This document shows positions 32,874-44,764 of a stretch of 64,000 nt of DNA, in pieces (the first letter of the stretch is position 1; every line of letters begins with the position of its first letter). The translations under genes were made by a program, and so were the position numbers. The notes under the pieces were generated by a model. That model ran no database searches. It saw nothing but the letters and a program-made list of their open reading frames with translations, and was not told the origin of the DNA. This DNA is from Gari tellinella. Its lineage: Eukaryota; Mollusca; Bivalvia; Cardiida; Psammobiidae. The DNA is taken from contig OV277858.1 of NCBI GenBank assembly GCA_922989275.2, positions 9,052,001 to 9,116,000 of the forward strand. The letters run 5' to 3'.

Positions 32874-33950
32874 TTAAATTGGTGGAGAACTGTCATAGTC
32901 GAACATTTCGAAATCAACTTTGTACAGCTGCTGAAGTGCTGCTAATTGGGTCTGCGAAAGCTGCCGATATGCATCGATTAACGCCTGTTTACGTATATCT
33001 TTCTTTGCTTGTTTATTCATATTTTTTCGTTTACGAGCAGACTGAACCAATCCCACTAGTGTAGATGCGTGTATGTCCTCTTTTACCAGCTCAGATGGGA
33101 ATACCTCGTCAGGATGCAGATATCCGTTCAGTTTCATAGCTTCCCATATTGTGTTTGCTAACGTTAATTTTGAAATGCAGTTTGATCTGTTTTTTTTCTG
33201 ATATATTCCAAAGTTGTAATCTATTTCAGTTTCGATTTCGAAGTCGTCTTGATTCATTTCAAACATCGGTTTCACATCACCAAGCAAACCAATGCGATCC
33301 ACCACATGGATGATATCTGACATAAACGTTTCTTGTTTCAGGATATATTTCGGTTTAAACAAACAGGGGTCGCAAATGTCTGTCATTGGCATCCAATGAA
33401 AGTCAAAACCCCAGTTGTCCGTTTCATGCCCTGATTTAAGTACGTATTGTATAAATTCTGGAAATGTAACACCATAACCGCAACGTTTTTCACTTTTTGT
33501 AGCATTGGGTCGCGTCTTTCTTATTATTTTTCTACCTCTACCATTCCAGAAGTCAGGCAGGAAGAATTTGTCAATATAGGCTGACCACAATCTTGTATAT
33601 GGGTCTCTTGAAGTCATAGCTCGTACAGAATTCATGATATATGATTTATCCGCGCCTTCGAATGGGTATGACTCGCGACTTTTCCCAAAATTAAAATGTA
33701 CATCGTATTTCGATATTGAAGTTACTGTTTTATTAGATGAATCTTTGTTGATCAAGTAGGTAAATAGACGAAGCCAGACTGTACACGCAGCCTTAGGTAC
33801 AGTGCAAATTGTAAATTTAGCTGGAGTAAATCCGGTCACATCAAAAACAGATCTACGTTTCAAGACGGAAGATTCGCACTTCTTCTCAACCAGGGAACGT
33901 CTTTTGGCAAACCGTTCAATTACTTCCGCTTCTGTCTTTTTAACCTTGCT
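32874..33950 (-). CDS. Carbohydrate sulfotransferase, catalytic exon
   Basis: This exon encodes residues 52-409 of a Golgi-type carbohydrate sulfotransferase (Sulfotransfer_2 family, relatives of CHST8-14 / HNK-1 sulfotransferase), which moves sulfate from PAPS to a glycan. TVPKAACTVWLRL (residues 101-113) is the 5'-phosphosulfate-binding loop. TSRDPYTRLWSAYIDKF (164-180) is the 3'-phosphate-binding motif with its Arg and Ser. CGYGVTFPEFIQYV, HWMPMTDICDPC and the YDYSS-like tail follow family order. Potential N-glycosylation sites are NKT, NAT and NRS. The exon is open without interruption from the acceptor TTTTTTTTAG (33960-33951) to TAA at 32874, so a start inside it (the TTG at 33861-33863) is not the real one. 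The basic segment SKVKKTEAEVIERFAKRR before the domain matches a stem region. The frame is intact and probably functional. Confidence 0.93.
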   Translation of the reverse strand, partial: SKVKKTEAEVIERFAKRRSLVEKKCESSVLKRRSVFDVTGFTPAKFTICTVPKAACTVWLRLFTYLINKDSSNKTVTSISKYDVHFNFGKSRESYPFEGADKSYIMNSVRAMTSRDPYTRLWSAYIDKFFLPDFWNGRGRKIIRKTRPNATKSEKRCGYGVTFPEFIQYVLKSGHETDNWGFDFHWMPMTDICDPCLFKPKYILKQETFMSDIIHVVDRIGLLGDVKPMFEMNQDDFEIETEIDYNFGIYQKKNRSNCISKLTLANTIWEAMKLNGYLHPDEVFPSELVKEDIHASTLVGLVQSARKRKNMNKQAKKDIRKQALIDAYRQLSQTQLAALQQLYKVDFEMFDYDSSPPI

Positions 33951-35327
33951 CTAAAAAAAAGAAATATAAGACCATTGTTGTTATATTATTTACACTTTTC
34001 GAAACGAATAAACGTATATCTTTGATGAAACATAGCAAATGATTTGGTATCAAATTAGAAGCCGAGTAACTTAGTCATTTAGATAAAAGCTATTTGTGAA
34101 CACTATATTATTCTGTATTGCCGTACAGTGGCACTTTTTGCGATGCCTTTAATGACGCTATGTTCGCAAAAGACAACAACTTTTGTTAAAAGAGAGTTTA
34201 AATTACACCAACATTATCGTCAAAAATGTTTTTTTTACATTGCCATACAAACCACTAATCAGTCCGGTTTTGCTCATGTGTATGTTGTATCGTCTTAAAT
34301 ACACGCATGAGGAATAAGTTTCAGTATATTCTCAGTTCAGATCTGGTTCTAACCCATTTTACTGAAGGCGGAAAATTACGGACCCGTTAGTTTATACTTA
34401 GGGTACTACGAAACCCCAACAAAGTTGACACAATTCAATAAAGAATTACGAAAGGAAAATAACTCGTTTCGGCATAGGAGATACGGTACGCCATTAAAAA
34501 GTGTACACTTTATCTCGCTTTGTCCATTTTAAAATACTCATGATGTTTATCGACATTGTGGGGGTTTATTTATAGACATTCCTGAAAATACATGAGGGTT
34601 AACAGTGGCAGCCACTCTACTTTACCAATGCAAACTAATACATTCGCTTTCTACTGGGACCTAAACTACACTCGTAAAAATCCGTTTTGACATGCATGTT
34701 TAATATATTTTCTTCATCAGAAACTGTTGTTCTACATATGTGTACATGTATGTCTCGGTTCTGTTTATGTACATGTAATGTGTAGTGTAAATCTACTGTT
34801 ACAATATATAGCGTTATTTAGTATATCGAATGTGCGTACATCGTTTAAAATGTACATAGTCCCGACGAAGCGTGCTGGCGTGTTACTATCCCCTAAACAG
34901 TCGGGGCATACAAACGGAGGGTCACTGCTATATTCGTGTTTAGACGGTTCAGACAAAATGTTGAAACTCAATAAAACTCCAGATGTATATCAATAACGAT
35001 TGAATCATTTAAAGTTCAATGTTCTTACCGTTAACATGGCAAAATTTCAAAAATAATATTCTCGAAAGCGAAATAACATCAGCTGAAGGTTACTATTACG
35101 TTGCTATGAGTAAATTAACGTAACGTGAACCGTGACCTACTTATCTCAAATATCCTTTGATGATATGTTTTGAGGTTGAGATTTTTATTCCTGTTTCTTA
35201 AAAGCTACTTAAAGAACAGAAGGTTTGCTGAGTAACAACCTACACTATGTGTATATTTGGACTATATATCATACCATATGTGGAGAACGAATAGCCGTTA
35301 CATATATCACACATATATTCATATACT

Positions 35328-35427
35328 TCACACTGATATGATGTAACGTCATAGCTGCTGTAGCGGTGCGTTAACACCAGCCGGAGCGTAAAACAGCAGC
35401 TTTGACGTTACGTCTTACCAGTGTGTA
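35328..35427. repeat. ~100 bp palindrome in the sulfotransferase intron
   Basis: CACACTGATATGATGTAACG and CGTTACGTCTTACCAGTGTG are imperfect complements, continuing inward through CATAGCTGCTGT / ACAGCAGCTTTG. The ~30 base centre is GC-richer. It is probably a small foldback element. Confidence 0.75.
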
Positions 35428-36311
35428 CCTTTACATTAAACAAATCTAGTCAATGAATGAACAAGAAATAATATAAATTATAATTCATAAGGAATAAATG
35501 ACATTTTTTATGCCATTTATCGAAGTTTGAACTCCGTAGAATTACTGGGTACGTTTATCGTTAATGAAAACGTACTATTTATCACATAATTCAACCAACA
35601 ATATCTTGAAAGTTAAACAAGGTAAATTACAAAAAACTCATGTGAAACTAATGTTACTTTAATAGGCGTTAGAATTTGTTTTATGTAAAACTGAAACGAT
35701 CATAAATCACATATACGGTAACAAGCTTCGCTTTATGTTTAACAAGAATAGCTGAATTACTTACACAACAATTTAAACTCTTTCATATGATCTAATTTAT
35801 AGTCCTGCAACTTAACTGAAAGTTATTGTGCATTTTGTGATAAAATCACCACATTTGGAAGTCTTATAGTTCAAAAGATTCAAAACATAAATAGATATTG
35901 AGCCATCATGATGTTTGAATATGGTGACCATGGCAATCATTTTACAAAATGGCCGCCAACGGCAACTGTGTTCTGGTTAATTATCATATCAACAGTATGT
36001 ACACCTTGGTATTGACAAAATAGTTACTTATTATGATAAACCACACATATACTCAATTCCAAAACAAACTGTGCACTTTATTTTCTGTAATTATTTATTG
36101 ACCTGTTTTCTTAAAGCCGCATTGTGTTTTTGAGAAACCTGCATAAAACGTGTGTTTGGGGTCCCATTTGAACTACGTGGGACGTGATTTTTTCACAAAA
36201 AACGGCTTTATGTAAGCAATTCGCTTTTTAATTTTTATTTATAATATGTTGGTGCTGCAAAAATTAAAAAGCCTCCCTTGTGAATGGAAAGAAGGACAAC
36301 TATGTAAATAC

Positions 36312-36510
36312 AGGGGTCCAGATGACGGAAGTATTTCGAAAAGCAAAATCTTTATTTCTGCTTTTAAACCCAATGGTGTCATACTCATTAAAAGTGTCTC
36401 GATGGGACCGTTTAATCAGTAGTAACACCATAGCATTCTGTGCTGAAATGAGTGAGAAAATGTTAAATTAGTTCAGATTACTCCCGGTTACATGTGTATA
36501 ACTGGAACAC
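36312..36510. mobile_element. Palindromic MITE family A, copy 4 (degraded)
   Basis: It begins GGGTCCAGATGACGGAAGTA and contains CCCAATGGTGTCATACTCAT, GTGTCTCGATGGGACCG and CAGTAGTAACACCATAGC, aligned with the other family A copies. The right end, after TTACTCCCGG, is disrupted by an extra ~15 bases before AACTGGAAC. A short reading frame across it is a by-product. Confidence 0.75.
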
Positions 36511-37521
36511 TGATAATGGCCCTGCTAACCCTTATTCTGCTGCACATAAGTCTGCTTTGACATTGTCGTCTGCAAAATCTGTTCAGTTTAGATTTATGCA
36601 TTGTGACGCGTGTTATGTGACTGAGTAGGAATCAGCACGTGAGGTTTATCGCGAAATGTATTGTATTGTCAGTCCGTTGTTTTGGCACTGATAGAAAGAA
36701 ATTACATTCGAAGATACATTGATATGGTTGGCAGGAGTTGTTTGATGTAGTTACTTATCATGTAAGTTGTCTTGCTATTGTTGAATCGGGACATTAATTC
36801 GTCTTTGCAATGTTTTAATGAATTGTTCATGTCGGTCTTGTATCAGTTCGACCCCATCGTGATTCGGTCGGTTACGGATGAATTCGACTCGGACGGACGG
36901 AACAGTTTTACTTTTAACAATCTCTGCATGTTTCTATTTCGCTGTTGGTTCTATGTACAGCACTTACTAGCATTGGCGCTGTGTGTGTGAAGGGATAGAT
37001 AGTTGGTGTGTATGGGTACAGATCCACAATCTGGTAAGTTTATAGATGTAATGTTTATAACAAATATTGTATATGTAATGTATAACCCTTTGTCTAAGTG
37101 TGAGACTTATGTTAAGCCCGAGCTTCATATGGGTTAGACAAGGAAGGAGTAATATTGGTGAAAAGTGCAGGCGTTTATATGTACCGTTGTCAATGTACCA
37201 TTTTATATTCATGTCATGCAGTAATCATTTTAATATATATTTTATCAGAGTAATTATTATAATTGTCATAGTTGTACAAGTGTAAAGTTATTGTAGGTTA
37301 CCATGCTTATACTATTTTGTATGCGTTTCAGACCCATGATATAGTATATGGTATGGTACATGGTACGGTATGCTTTATGGTATGGTGTGACGAAGGAATA
37401 AAGATAAACGGAAACAAATATATTGTTTTTGTTCATGGACCTGTTATAGAACCAATGTAGAGACTCAAGAACTATAAAATAGCAGGCTGTGACACTTGCT
37501 ACAAATGTTCATTAGTATAGA

Positions 37522-38150
37522 ATCTAGGTCAGGTTCAATAACTAGCAAAATCGCATAAGGCATGTCTGAGTTATTGCCCTTGAATAATTAAAAAATGACT
37601 GTTTTTGCATTTTCTGCTCTCTAACACAAACATTTATTGGATCTTCACCAAACTTGCTGACAACGTGTATTGGTTTTAATATCTAGGAAAAGGAAAACAA
37701 ATCGAATACAGTTGAATGAAAATCCTTCAAGAGGTAAAGGAGAAATGGAGTAGTCATTTATTACATTTTCAGCAAGTTTGGTGAAGATCCAATAAAACGT
37801 TTTTGTGTTAGAGAGCAAAACTTGCTGAAACAGTCAATTTTTAATACATAAAGGGTAAAAACTCAGATATGCCACATGCGATTTTAGCAATGATCAAACT
37901 AGACCTAAATTTTATATCAATGAATATTTTCAGCATATTTGGTGAATATCCGATAAAAGTTGATTGTTTTAGAGTGCAAAAATGACTGTAACAGTCATTG
38001 TTTACTAATTAACAGGCAATAACTCTAAAATACAAAATGCGACTTTAGTAGTTATCAAACTAAACCTTGATTTTATATCAATGAACATTTTCAGCAAGTT
38101 TATGGAAGATTGGATAAAAATAGTTGAGTAAGAGAGCGGACAAAAAGTGT
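37522..38150. repeat. Foldback plus tandem repeat cluster (~165 bp unit)
   Basis: The unit includes AGCAAGTTTGGTGAAGATCC, GTGTTAGAGAGCA, AACAGTCA and CAATAACTC. It is present as an inverted copy (37522-37664), a direct copy (37766-37914), another direct copy (about 37929-38073) and a partial fourth (about 38086-38140). The first two therefore form an inverted pair while the last three are tandem. No coding sequence is present. Confidence 0.8.
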
Positions 38151-39760
38151 GATAGTCTAACTGACTGAAGCATGGACGTGCGGAGGTAGATACGGTTGCC
38201 CCAAGTGAAGTTGAATTCGGCTGTATCACGTGATACTAAGCCGTGTGGTAATGTTTATGACAGACGTTGTATTTTCGGTTTGTTATGATTTTAAATCGCC
38301 CTTTCTGGTGATTTAGGTCCGTCTTCATCATTTCATAGATCAGTTTGGCCCATAAGAATGTTCAAACATTATTATTAACCGGTATTGTATTTCAGGCATT
38401 AAGAAAAGGTCTGAAAACACAATGGGACTTTAAAACCTATGTATTTGTTCAGTTCACGAACAATATGGCAGTAAGTTCAGATTTTGAGATGCTGTCGTCT
38501 AAAGTGGTTGTTTTTAAACGAGAAAAGATAGAGTGTTAAAATCAAAGTTGCAAAGTAACTCTGAGAACTCGACCATGTTCTTTTGGGAATTGTATGTAAG
38601 TTAAGTTGTAATTTTATGACATTTTTGTCATTATCGTATGTGACCATCTTTGCCCATGATGCAAGCGGCAATGAGACATTGCGTAGACTTTAGGTGACGT
38701 CTAATGACCGCTTTTTAAACTAAACGTTTTTCTATCTCTGAGATAGGGCATTTGCTGAGACAATACGAACTTTTCTCCTAAAGTGCCGTGTGCGAGCATT
38801 ATGGTGACAAATAATATTATTAGACCTATCAGAGAAAAGGCCCGAGTCCATTCCTATTGCCCAATACGGAAATGACGTCATGCTCACTGCAAACGAGCAG
38901 CCCAACATTGTACTGCTAAGATGTGTCTCATAAAGGATCCCCTATCCCGGATGGGTGTCCGAACTTGCCGGAGGCAACACAATACGGTCTATCAAGTGAT
39001 ACCGTACTTTCTTGCAGAACTAGACGCTGTTTGATAACGACGACGAAGTGACGTCAACGTAACAAATTCGTTTGTTGAATTGATGTTCTTAGTCTATGCC
39101 CACTGTCTGCGGCGAGCTGCCACTTCACTTGTATGTTGAAAACGTTTTAGCAACCGAACGATTGTGTTTATTTAGTATCCTGACGTCCTACTCACGTTAG
39201 TGACGTTGTAGTTATGAACAAGCATTGCAAAGACTCTAATTTGCCTATTTTTAAACCTCAGTAAGTTCGTTATGTACCGGTGTGAAGTTAAATGTGTTTG
39301 TTGTTTGTATAAAGCAAACTAGTTACACTCATGCACGTTTTAGGTGACATGTACATTTACCTTGAGCTGCACGTGCAGAGCATGCAAAATGACGTTTTTT
39401 CCAACTAAAATCTCTTCATACTTGGTTGCAAGTTTGTTATCGATGGATGGCAAATAAACATGAGATATTGTGTGAGAAATCTTAATTCAATACGTTTTCT
39501 AAATATTAAACTATTTGAAAATAAAAAGTGCACAGTTATTTTTTTAATGGAGTATATTTTAACTGAATATGGATGTTAAAAATGCTTTTTTTGTTTACGT
39601 CTGTTTCTGCTAATTTGGGCGCCCCAGGGAGAGAGGGGAGCGGATACAGAGAACCCGGTCATGGTGCCCTACACTTATTATCGACAGAGTTCTCTGTTTC
39701 TTTAAGATGCCCCTGTGTAAAACACTGATACATCAAACCACGGTTTATAAAGTCTTGATT

Positions 39761-39829
39761 TGGCGGAGGATCGAACTCACGACCCCTGGCATCGTAATCG
39801 AGCGCTTTGCCCCTCGATTACATCCGCCG
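39761..39829 (-). tRNA. tRNA-like sequence (pseudo-tRNA or SINE head)
   Basis: On the minus strand GGCGGAT at the 5' end pairs with CTCCGCC at the 3' end at six of seven positions, followed by A. A TTCGATCC T-loop is present and GATTACGATG gives a possible ACG (Arg) anticodon. The D-arm region, AATCGAGGGGCAAAGCG, instead pairs with CTCGATT of the anticodon arm in an 8 bp stem, so the normal cloverleaf is compromised. A functional tRNA is unlikely; a tRNA-derived repeat is plausible. Confidence 0.5.
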
Positions 39830-41154
39830 GTATGTGTTAATAAACATTCAAAATGGCCGCCATATTTTCATGATTCCAGCCATAGCAGGCATTAACTGTT
39901 AGGTATAATAAAATTGGGCAGGCCTATTTGAATTTACCTCCTAATGAGGACGACTTTTTGGTGACCAAGCAGATCAATATTGTCAATTTGTTAGGCTTTG
40001 TTTCTGCTTCCAATTATTTTATGGCAATAGCTGTCTAATTTATTTGACCTGTCACCGTGCATGTTTTAACTCCGTGTAGGATTCGTGACGCTGACACTGA
40101 GACAGTGGTGTGTCAAATATATGTGATAAAACTAAATATGGTAAACACATGTAATGGAAGTAACACACACAACTTCAAACGGTAAAGATATAAGAGTTTT
40201 GAATATCAATTGCCATGTCTTGAGTACGTTCTCATAACTATGTCTGCTTCTCATCATCACATGTTTGATAGAGTCCTAGACGCAGTTACAGGTGTAACCA
40301 CGGTCCGTTTGGGTCACTTGTCTAAACCAGATTTTTGTATCACTGTAATGAACTATGGGTTGAGGTTCCTGCGATCATTATCTATCAGATTAATTTTGAT
40401 TCATGAATTAAATAACAAGAAACTGTATCAAACATTAGATTAAGCCACTGCTGAATAAGCGTTTGCCAAACATCCTAATTGGAGCATGTTTGTTGGTTGT
40501 ATGTTTTTATTCCCCTGTAGCTATATAGTTGAATCTGATATACTGAAAAATGGCAATGAAGCATTGTAATAGACGCCTTAAATACCCACCGACCAAACCT
40601 CGTTGACCAACGTTCAACAGGGTCAATGTCAAAGGTCAATTTCACCAATATTGGCCCATGACTGCTATGGAAACTTCCAGAAAGGACCAGAACCGAAAAA
40701 TAATACAGTACACTTATTTGAATGTCGAAATCATTTGCATAATTTGAGGTCAGATAGATTTGTATTAGTTCCATACAGTGTGAATTCTTTGGACTCGCAG
40801 TTAGCGCAATATGGTTATAATATCCAAGGGAAATAACTCAATCACAAGATCATGCAAGATATCAATATATGTGCAATTGAGGAACAGTTTTATCGGGGTT
40901 ACCTAGTATTCAATACATGTCATTATTGAAGTAGTAAACAAATAGGAACGGTTTTAAAATGGCCTTCAATACATTTTACTAACCTTTAGAATTCTAGGGT
41001 CCGGCTTGACCCCAGCCGTGTTTTGAAAATCAAATCTATGCAAATTGACCTATTAAGTCTAAAAACGTCATAAGTGTCATAAGACTGAATATTTTTTTCT
41101 GGCAACAAACAGCCGTTGGACCCCACAGTTCCGAATGAGAGTTAAGCATGGTGC

Positions 41155-42965
41155 TATGAGCAAGTCGCTGACACCAAAGTTGCTGAAGTTCGAAGAGAAC
41201 ATCGAACGTTTTGAGATTTTTGCCTAGAGCCAGGGAAAGCATGAATATGTGATGATCACTATCGATGGCCAGGCCAAAACAGTTCCTGCAGCTTTTATAG
41301 AGGTTGATACACCATATTACAAAAGAAGTATATAGTGTTGAGTTAAGGTGTTGAGCTCATTCGTATGCGAACGCTGGGTCAAACTGGTGTGGCTGCAGCG
41401 GTTGTCACATGGGCTCAAGCTGCTAAAAAAATGAAATCTATGAGGGTGCTGAACGTGACCAGCCCACCGTTTGCTGAGGTCGACGTTGACGTGCGTCAGA
41501 AGACACAGAAAGACGATGACTCTTTGAAGAAACTATGGTCATATGCTGAGAGTTCGAGCAAGCTCGAGATCAAAGGTGGTAATAATGATCACTACACAGT
41601 GAAGAAAGATGTTTTGTACAGAGTGTTCGAGCTTTTCAAAAGACAGGGCTCAACAGAGACGAAACAAATAGTTATCTCAGCGCAATTGAGAAAGCATTTG
41701 ATGAGCTTGACTCATGAATCTATTGTTGGTGGACATTTGTCAGCCAAAAAAAAAACATCGACAGAAGCACTTCGAGTTTCCACTGGCCGGAAATAACCAG
41801 TGATGTTACGAGATTCTCGAGATCGAGTGATGTTTGCCAGAAGACAATGACGAAAGGACTGGTCACAAAGGTGCCCCACTGTGAAATGCCCATGAAAAAT
41901 ATACCGTACCAACGAGTAGCGGTATATTTGATAGGTCCCATAACACCGGAATCCGATAAGGGAAACATACATTTTGACAGTGGTAGACTATGCAACAAGA
42001 TATCCTGAGGCTGTAACATTGCCTAGGATAGAGAAAGAACGGGTAGCTGAGGCGTTGCTCGATATATTGTCACGTGTTGGATTTCGTGCAATTCTTCAAT
42101 ACAACCTAAAATGTAATGGGCTTTGTGAGAGGATGAACGGGGTTCTGAAAAGCATGCTGAAGAAAATGTGTCAGGAACGGTCGAAAGACTGGGACAGATA
42201 CATGTCCGCTGATTTCTTTGCATATAGAGAAGTTCCACAGGCATCAACTGGGTTTGCGCCGATCGAAATGTTGTTTGGACGCACAGTTCGAAGTCCCATG
42301 CGAATACTGAACGACAGAGAAAGAAACGCATGAAGCCATGAACTACCAATATGTGCTTGATCTACAAAACAGGCTAGAAGACACATGTCAGATTGCTAGA
42401 AATAGTATGGCTGAAGCACAGGTTACATCAAAACATCAGTACGATAAGGCAGCCAGGAACAGAAACCTAGAGAGGGAAGACAAAGTTTGGTTGTTGTTAC
42501 TAACTTCCCACAACAAGCTCATGTTCCAGTAGAAAGCGCCTTTCAAAGTGGTAGAAAAGGTGAACAGGATGGACTTTGAAAGTTGTTGACTATATAGGAA
42601 AATATCACATCAACCTATTGAAAAAGTATGAGGAATGGCAACACAGCATTTTAGCTGGGATGGCAACAATAAAGGCCGAACACAGTGAATAGTATGATGT
42701 TGTTGACGGTGAAACCTTGCTAGACTAAGCTTGTTTGAAAAGCGACGAGACATACAAAAATGTCAAGATCTCAAACAGCTGTTCGCCTGAGCAACGTCGA
42801 GACGTGATGCACTTGCTTGAAGAGTTTCAAGATAATTTTCACCGAGATGCGAAGTACTACGACGCTGGCCGAGCACCAAACATAATTGACGTCGAAAATC
42901 AAAAACAGGTTCATCAATACCCCATACCATACGCTAAACGCGATGAAATGTGCAGACGCTGACAC
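41155..42965 (+). mobile_element. Ty3/Gypsy retrotransposon fragment 1 (integrase before RT)
   Basis: A decayed plus-strand polyprotein. A segment reading MSKSLTPKLLKFEENIERF (41155-41211) may be a gag start. Next is a protease-region relic with VPAAFIEVDTPYYK (about 41282-41323), then a linker with WAQAAKKMK. The integrase zinc-binding arm follows with H...H in LTHESIVGGHL and only VCQ left of the CxxC pair. The integrase core starts at TVVDYATRYPEAVTLP (41971-42018) and continues to CNGLCERMNGVLKSM, FAYREVPQ and FGRTVRSPM. About 50 residues around the second catalytic Asp are deleted at 42090. After the integrase tail, EQRRDVMHLLEEFQDNF and HQYPIPYAKRDEM are the start of an RT domain, cut off where the satellite begins. 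It has several stops and cannot be functional. Confidence 0.85.
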
Positions 42966-42966
42966 A

Positions 42967-44553
42967 AATCAGGAGCGCTCGGAATGCTGGTATGGCTGTG
43001 AAACACTCGAAAATACGTTGGGAGGGAGTCATACCTCTCGGAAAGACACTAGGAGGACCCAAGAACACTGGGATGGACGCTGGGAGGAGGATGCAGTACA
43101 CTCGGAAAGACGCTGGGAGGGATCATGAACGCTCGGACAGACGCTGGTAGGGACCACAAACACTCGAAAAGACGTTGGGAGGGCATTAGAGCTCTCGGAG
43201 AGACAATGGGAGGGAGCCATACCTCTTAGAAAGACACTGGGAGGGACCAGGAACAAAGGAAAGAACGTTTGAAGGGTTGCAGTACACTCGGAAAGACATT
43301 TGGAGGGATCAGGGACTATCGGAAGGACGCTGAGAGGGCTAAGAAACACTAGAAAATACGTTGGGAGGGCTTTGGAGCCCTTGTAGAGACGATGGGTGGG
43401 AGCCATACCTCTTGGAACCACCGGGAGGGACCATAAACACTGGAAAGGACGCTTGGAGGAGTGCAGTACACTCGGAAAGACACTGGGAGGGATCAGAATT
43501 GCTCGGAAGAACGCTGAGAGGGCTCGAAACCACTCGAAAAGACGTTGTGAGGGCGTTGGTACCCTTGGAGACACAATGTGTTGGAGGCATACCTCTCGGA
43601 AAGACACTGGGATGATCCAGGAACACTCGAAAGGACGCTGGGAGGGGTAAAACATACACGGACAGAAGCTTAGACGGATCGGGAACGCTCGGAAGGATGC
43701 TGGGAGGGCTTTGAAAGTCTCGGAGAGACAATGGGAGGGAGCAATACCACTCTGGGAGACACTGGGAGAACCCAGAAACACTCGAAAAGGTCGCTGAGAG
43801 GGAAGCAATACACTCGAAAATACACTGGTTGGGATTATAAACGCTCGGACAGACGCTTGGAGGGATCACGAACACTCGAAAAGACGTTGGGAGGGCTTTG
43901 GAACTCTCAGAGAGACAATGGGAGGGAGCAATACCTCTCGGAAAGAAACTGGGAGGGACAAGTGACCCAAGAATGGACGCTGGGAGGGGTGCAGTTCACT
44001 CGGAAAGACACTTGGAGGGATCAGGAAATCTCGGATGGACGCTGGGAGGGCTGAGCTACACACAAAAACACGTTGGGAGGGCTTTGGATCCCTCGGAGAG
44101 ACAATTGGAGGGCGCCATACGTCTCGGAATGACCCTGGGAGGGCACAGGAACACTCGAAAGGACGCGCGAAAGGGTCATGAACACTCGGACAGACGCTGA
44201 CAAAAATTAGGAACGCTCGGAAGGATGCTGGGAGGGCTGAGTAACTCGAAAACACTGTGGGAAGGATTTGGAGCCCTCGGAGAGACAATGGGATGGGGCC
44301 ATACCACTCGGAAAGAGACTGGGAGGGCCCAGGAACACTGTAAGGACGCTGGTAGTGGTGTAGTACACTCGAACAGACGCTGGAAGGGATCAGTATTGCT
44401 CGGATAGTCGCTGGGAGGGATCAAGAACACTCTCAAAGACGTTGGGAGGGCTTTGGAGCTCTAGAAAAGAAAATGGAAGGGGACCATACACTCGATAAGA
44501 CACTGGGAGGGACTAGGACCACTCAAAAGGACGCTGAGATTGGTGCAGTACAC
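42967..44553 (+). repeat. Satellite array 2, 31 bp period with higher-order repeat
   Basis: About 51 units, each a conserved ~20 bp core CTCGGAAAGACGCTGGGAGG plus a ~10 bp variable part. Variable parts recur in order: ACCAGGAACA, GTGCAGTACA, ATCAGGAACG, GCTTTGGAGC and AGCCATACCT are the main types. They give a higher-order repeat of six to seven units (about 190-220 bp). All long frames in it, on both strands, are by-products of the 31 bp register. It starts abruptly where the Gypsy RT sequence stops. Confidence 0.95.
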
Positions 44554-44764
44554 ACAATTTTTGCTTGTTTATCCTGCATGGCGGGTACCGGGTTTCACTC
44601 TCGCTCAGGCTCGCAACCAGATTTAGCATTAAAAATAGTAAATTGTAAGTATAATTTATTTTACGCTTATATAAATGGGTAAGAATTAGTTTAGTATAAT
44701 AAATTCTGTTTAAAATAAATGCATTTCAATAAAAATTCTGTATAGCGCTCAGATGAGATTCAAA
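44554..44764. other. Spacer between the two inverted satellite arrays
   Basis: Two hundred bases of AT-rich sequence with one GC-richer stretch. On the minus strand GGTTGCGAGCC, followed by GAGTGAAACCCGGTACC, looks like a pol III B box and tRNA 3' half, possibly the second half of the tRNA-like head at 45408-45449. Confidence 0.45.

Noticed and set aside
32879..33064. Plus-strand frame of 61 codons
   Set aside because: A shadow of the sulfotransferase exon on the opposite strand.
33861..33863. TTG as a start codon of the sulfotransferase
   Set aside because: The frame is open upstream to a clear splice acceptor, and the protein needs a signal-anchor exon; a non-ATG start is unnecessary.
39761..39829. 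Functional tRNA-Arg
   Set aside because: The acceptor stem pairs, but the D-arm and anticodon arm pair with each other instead of folding separately.
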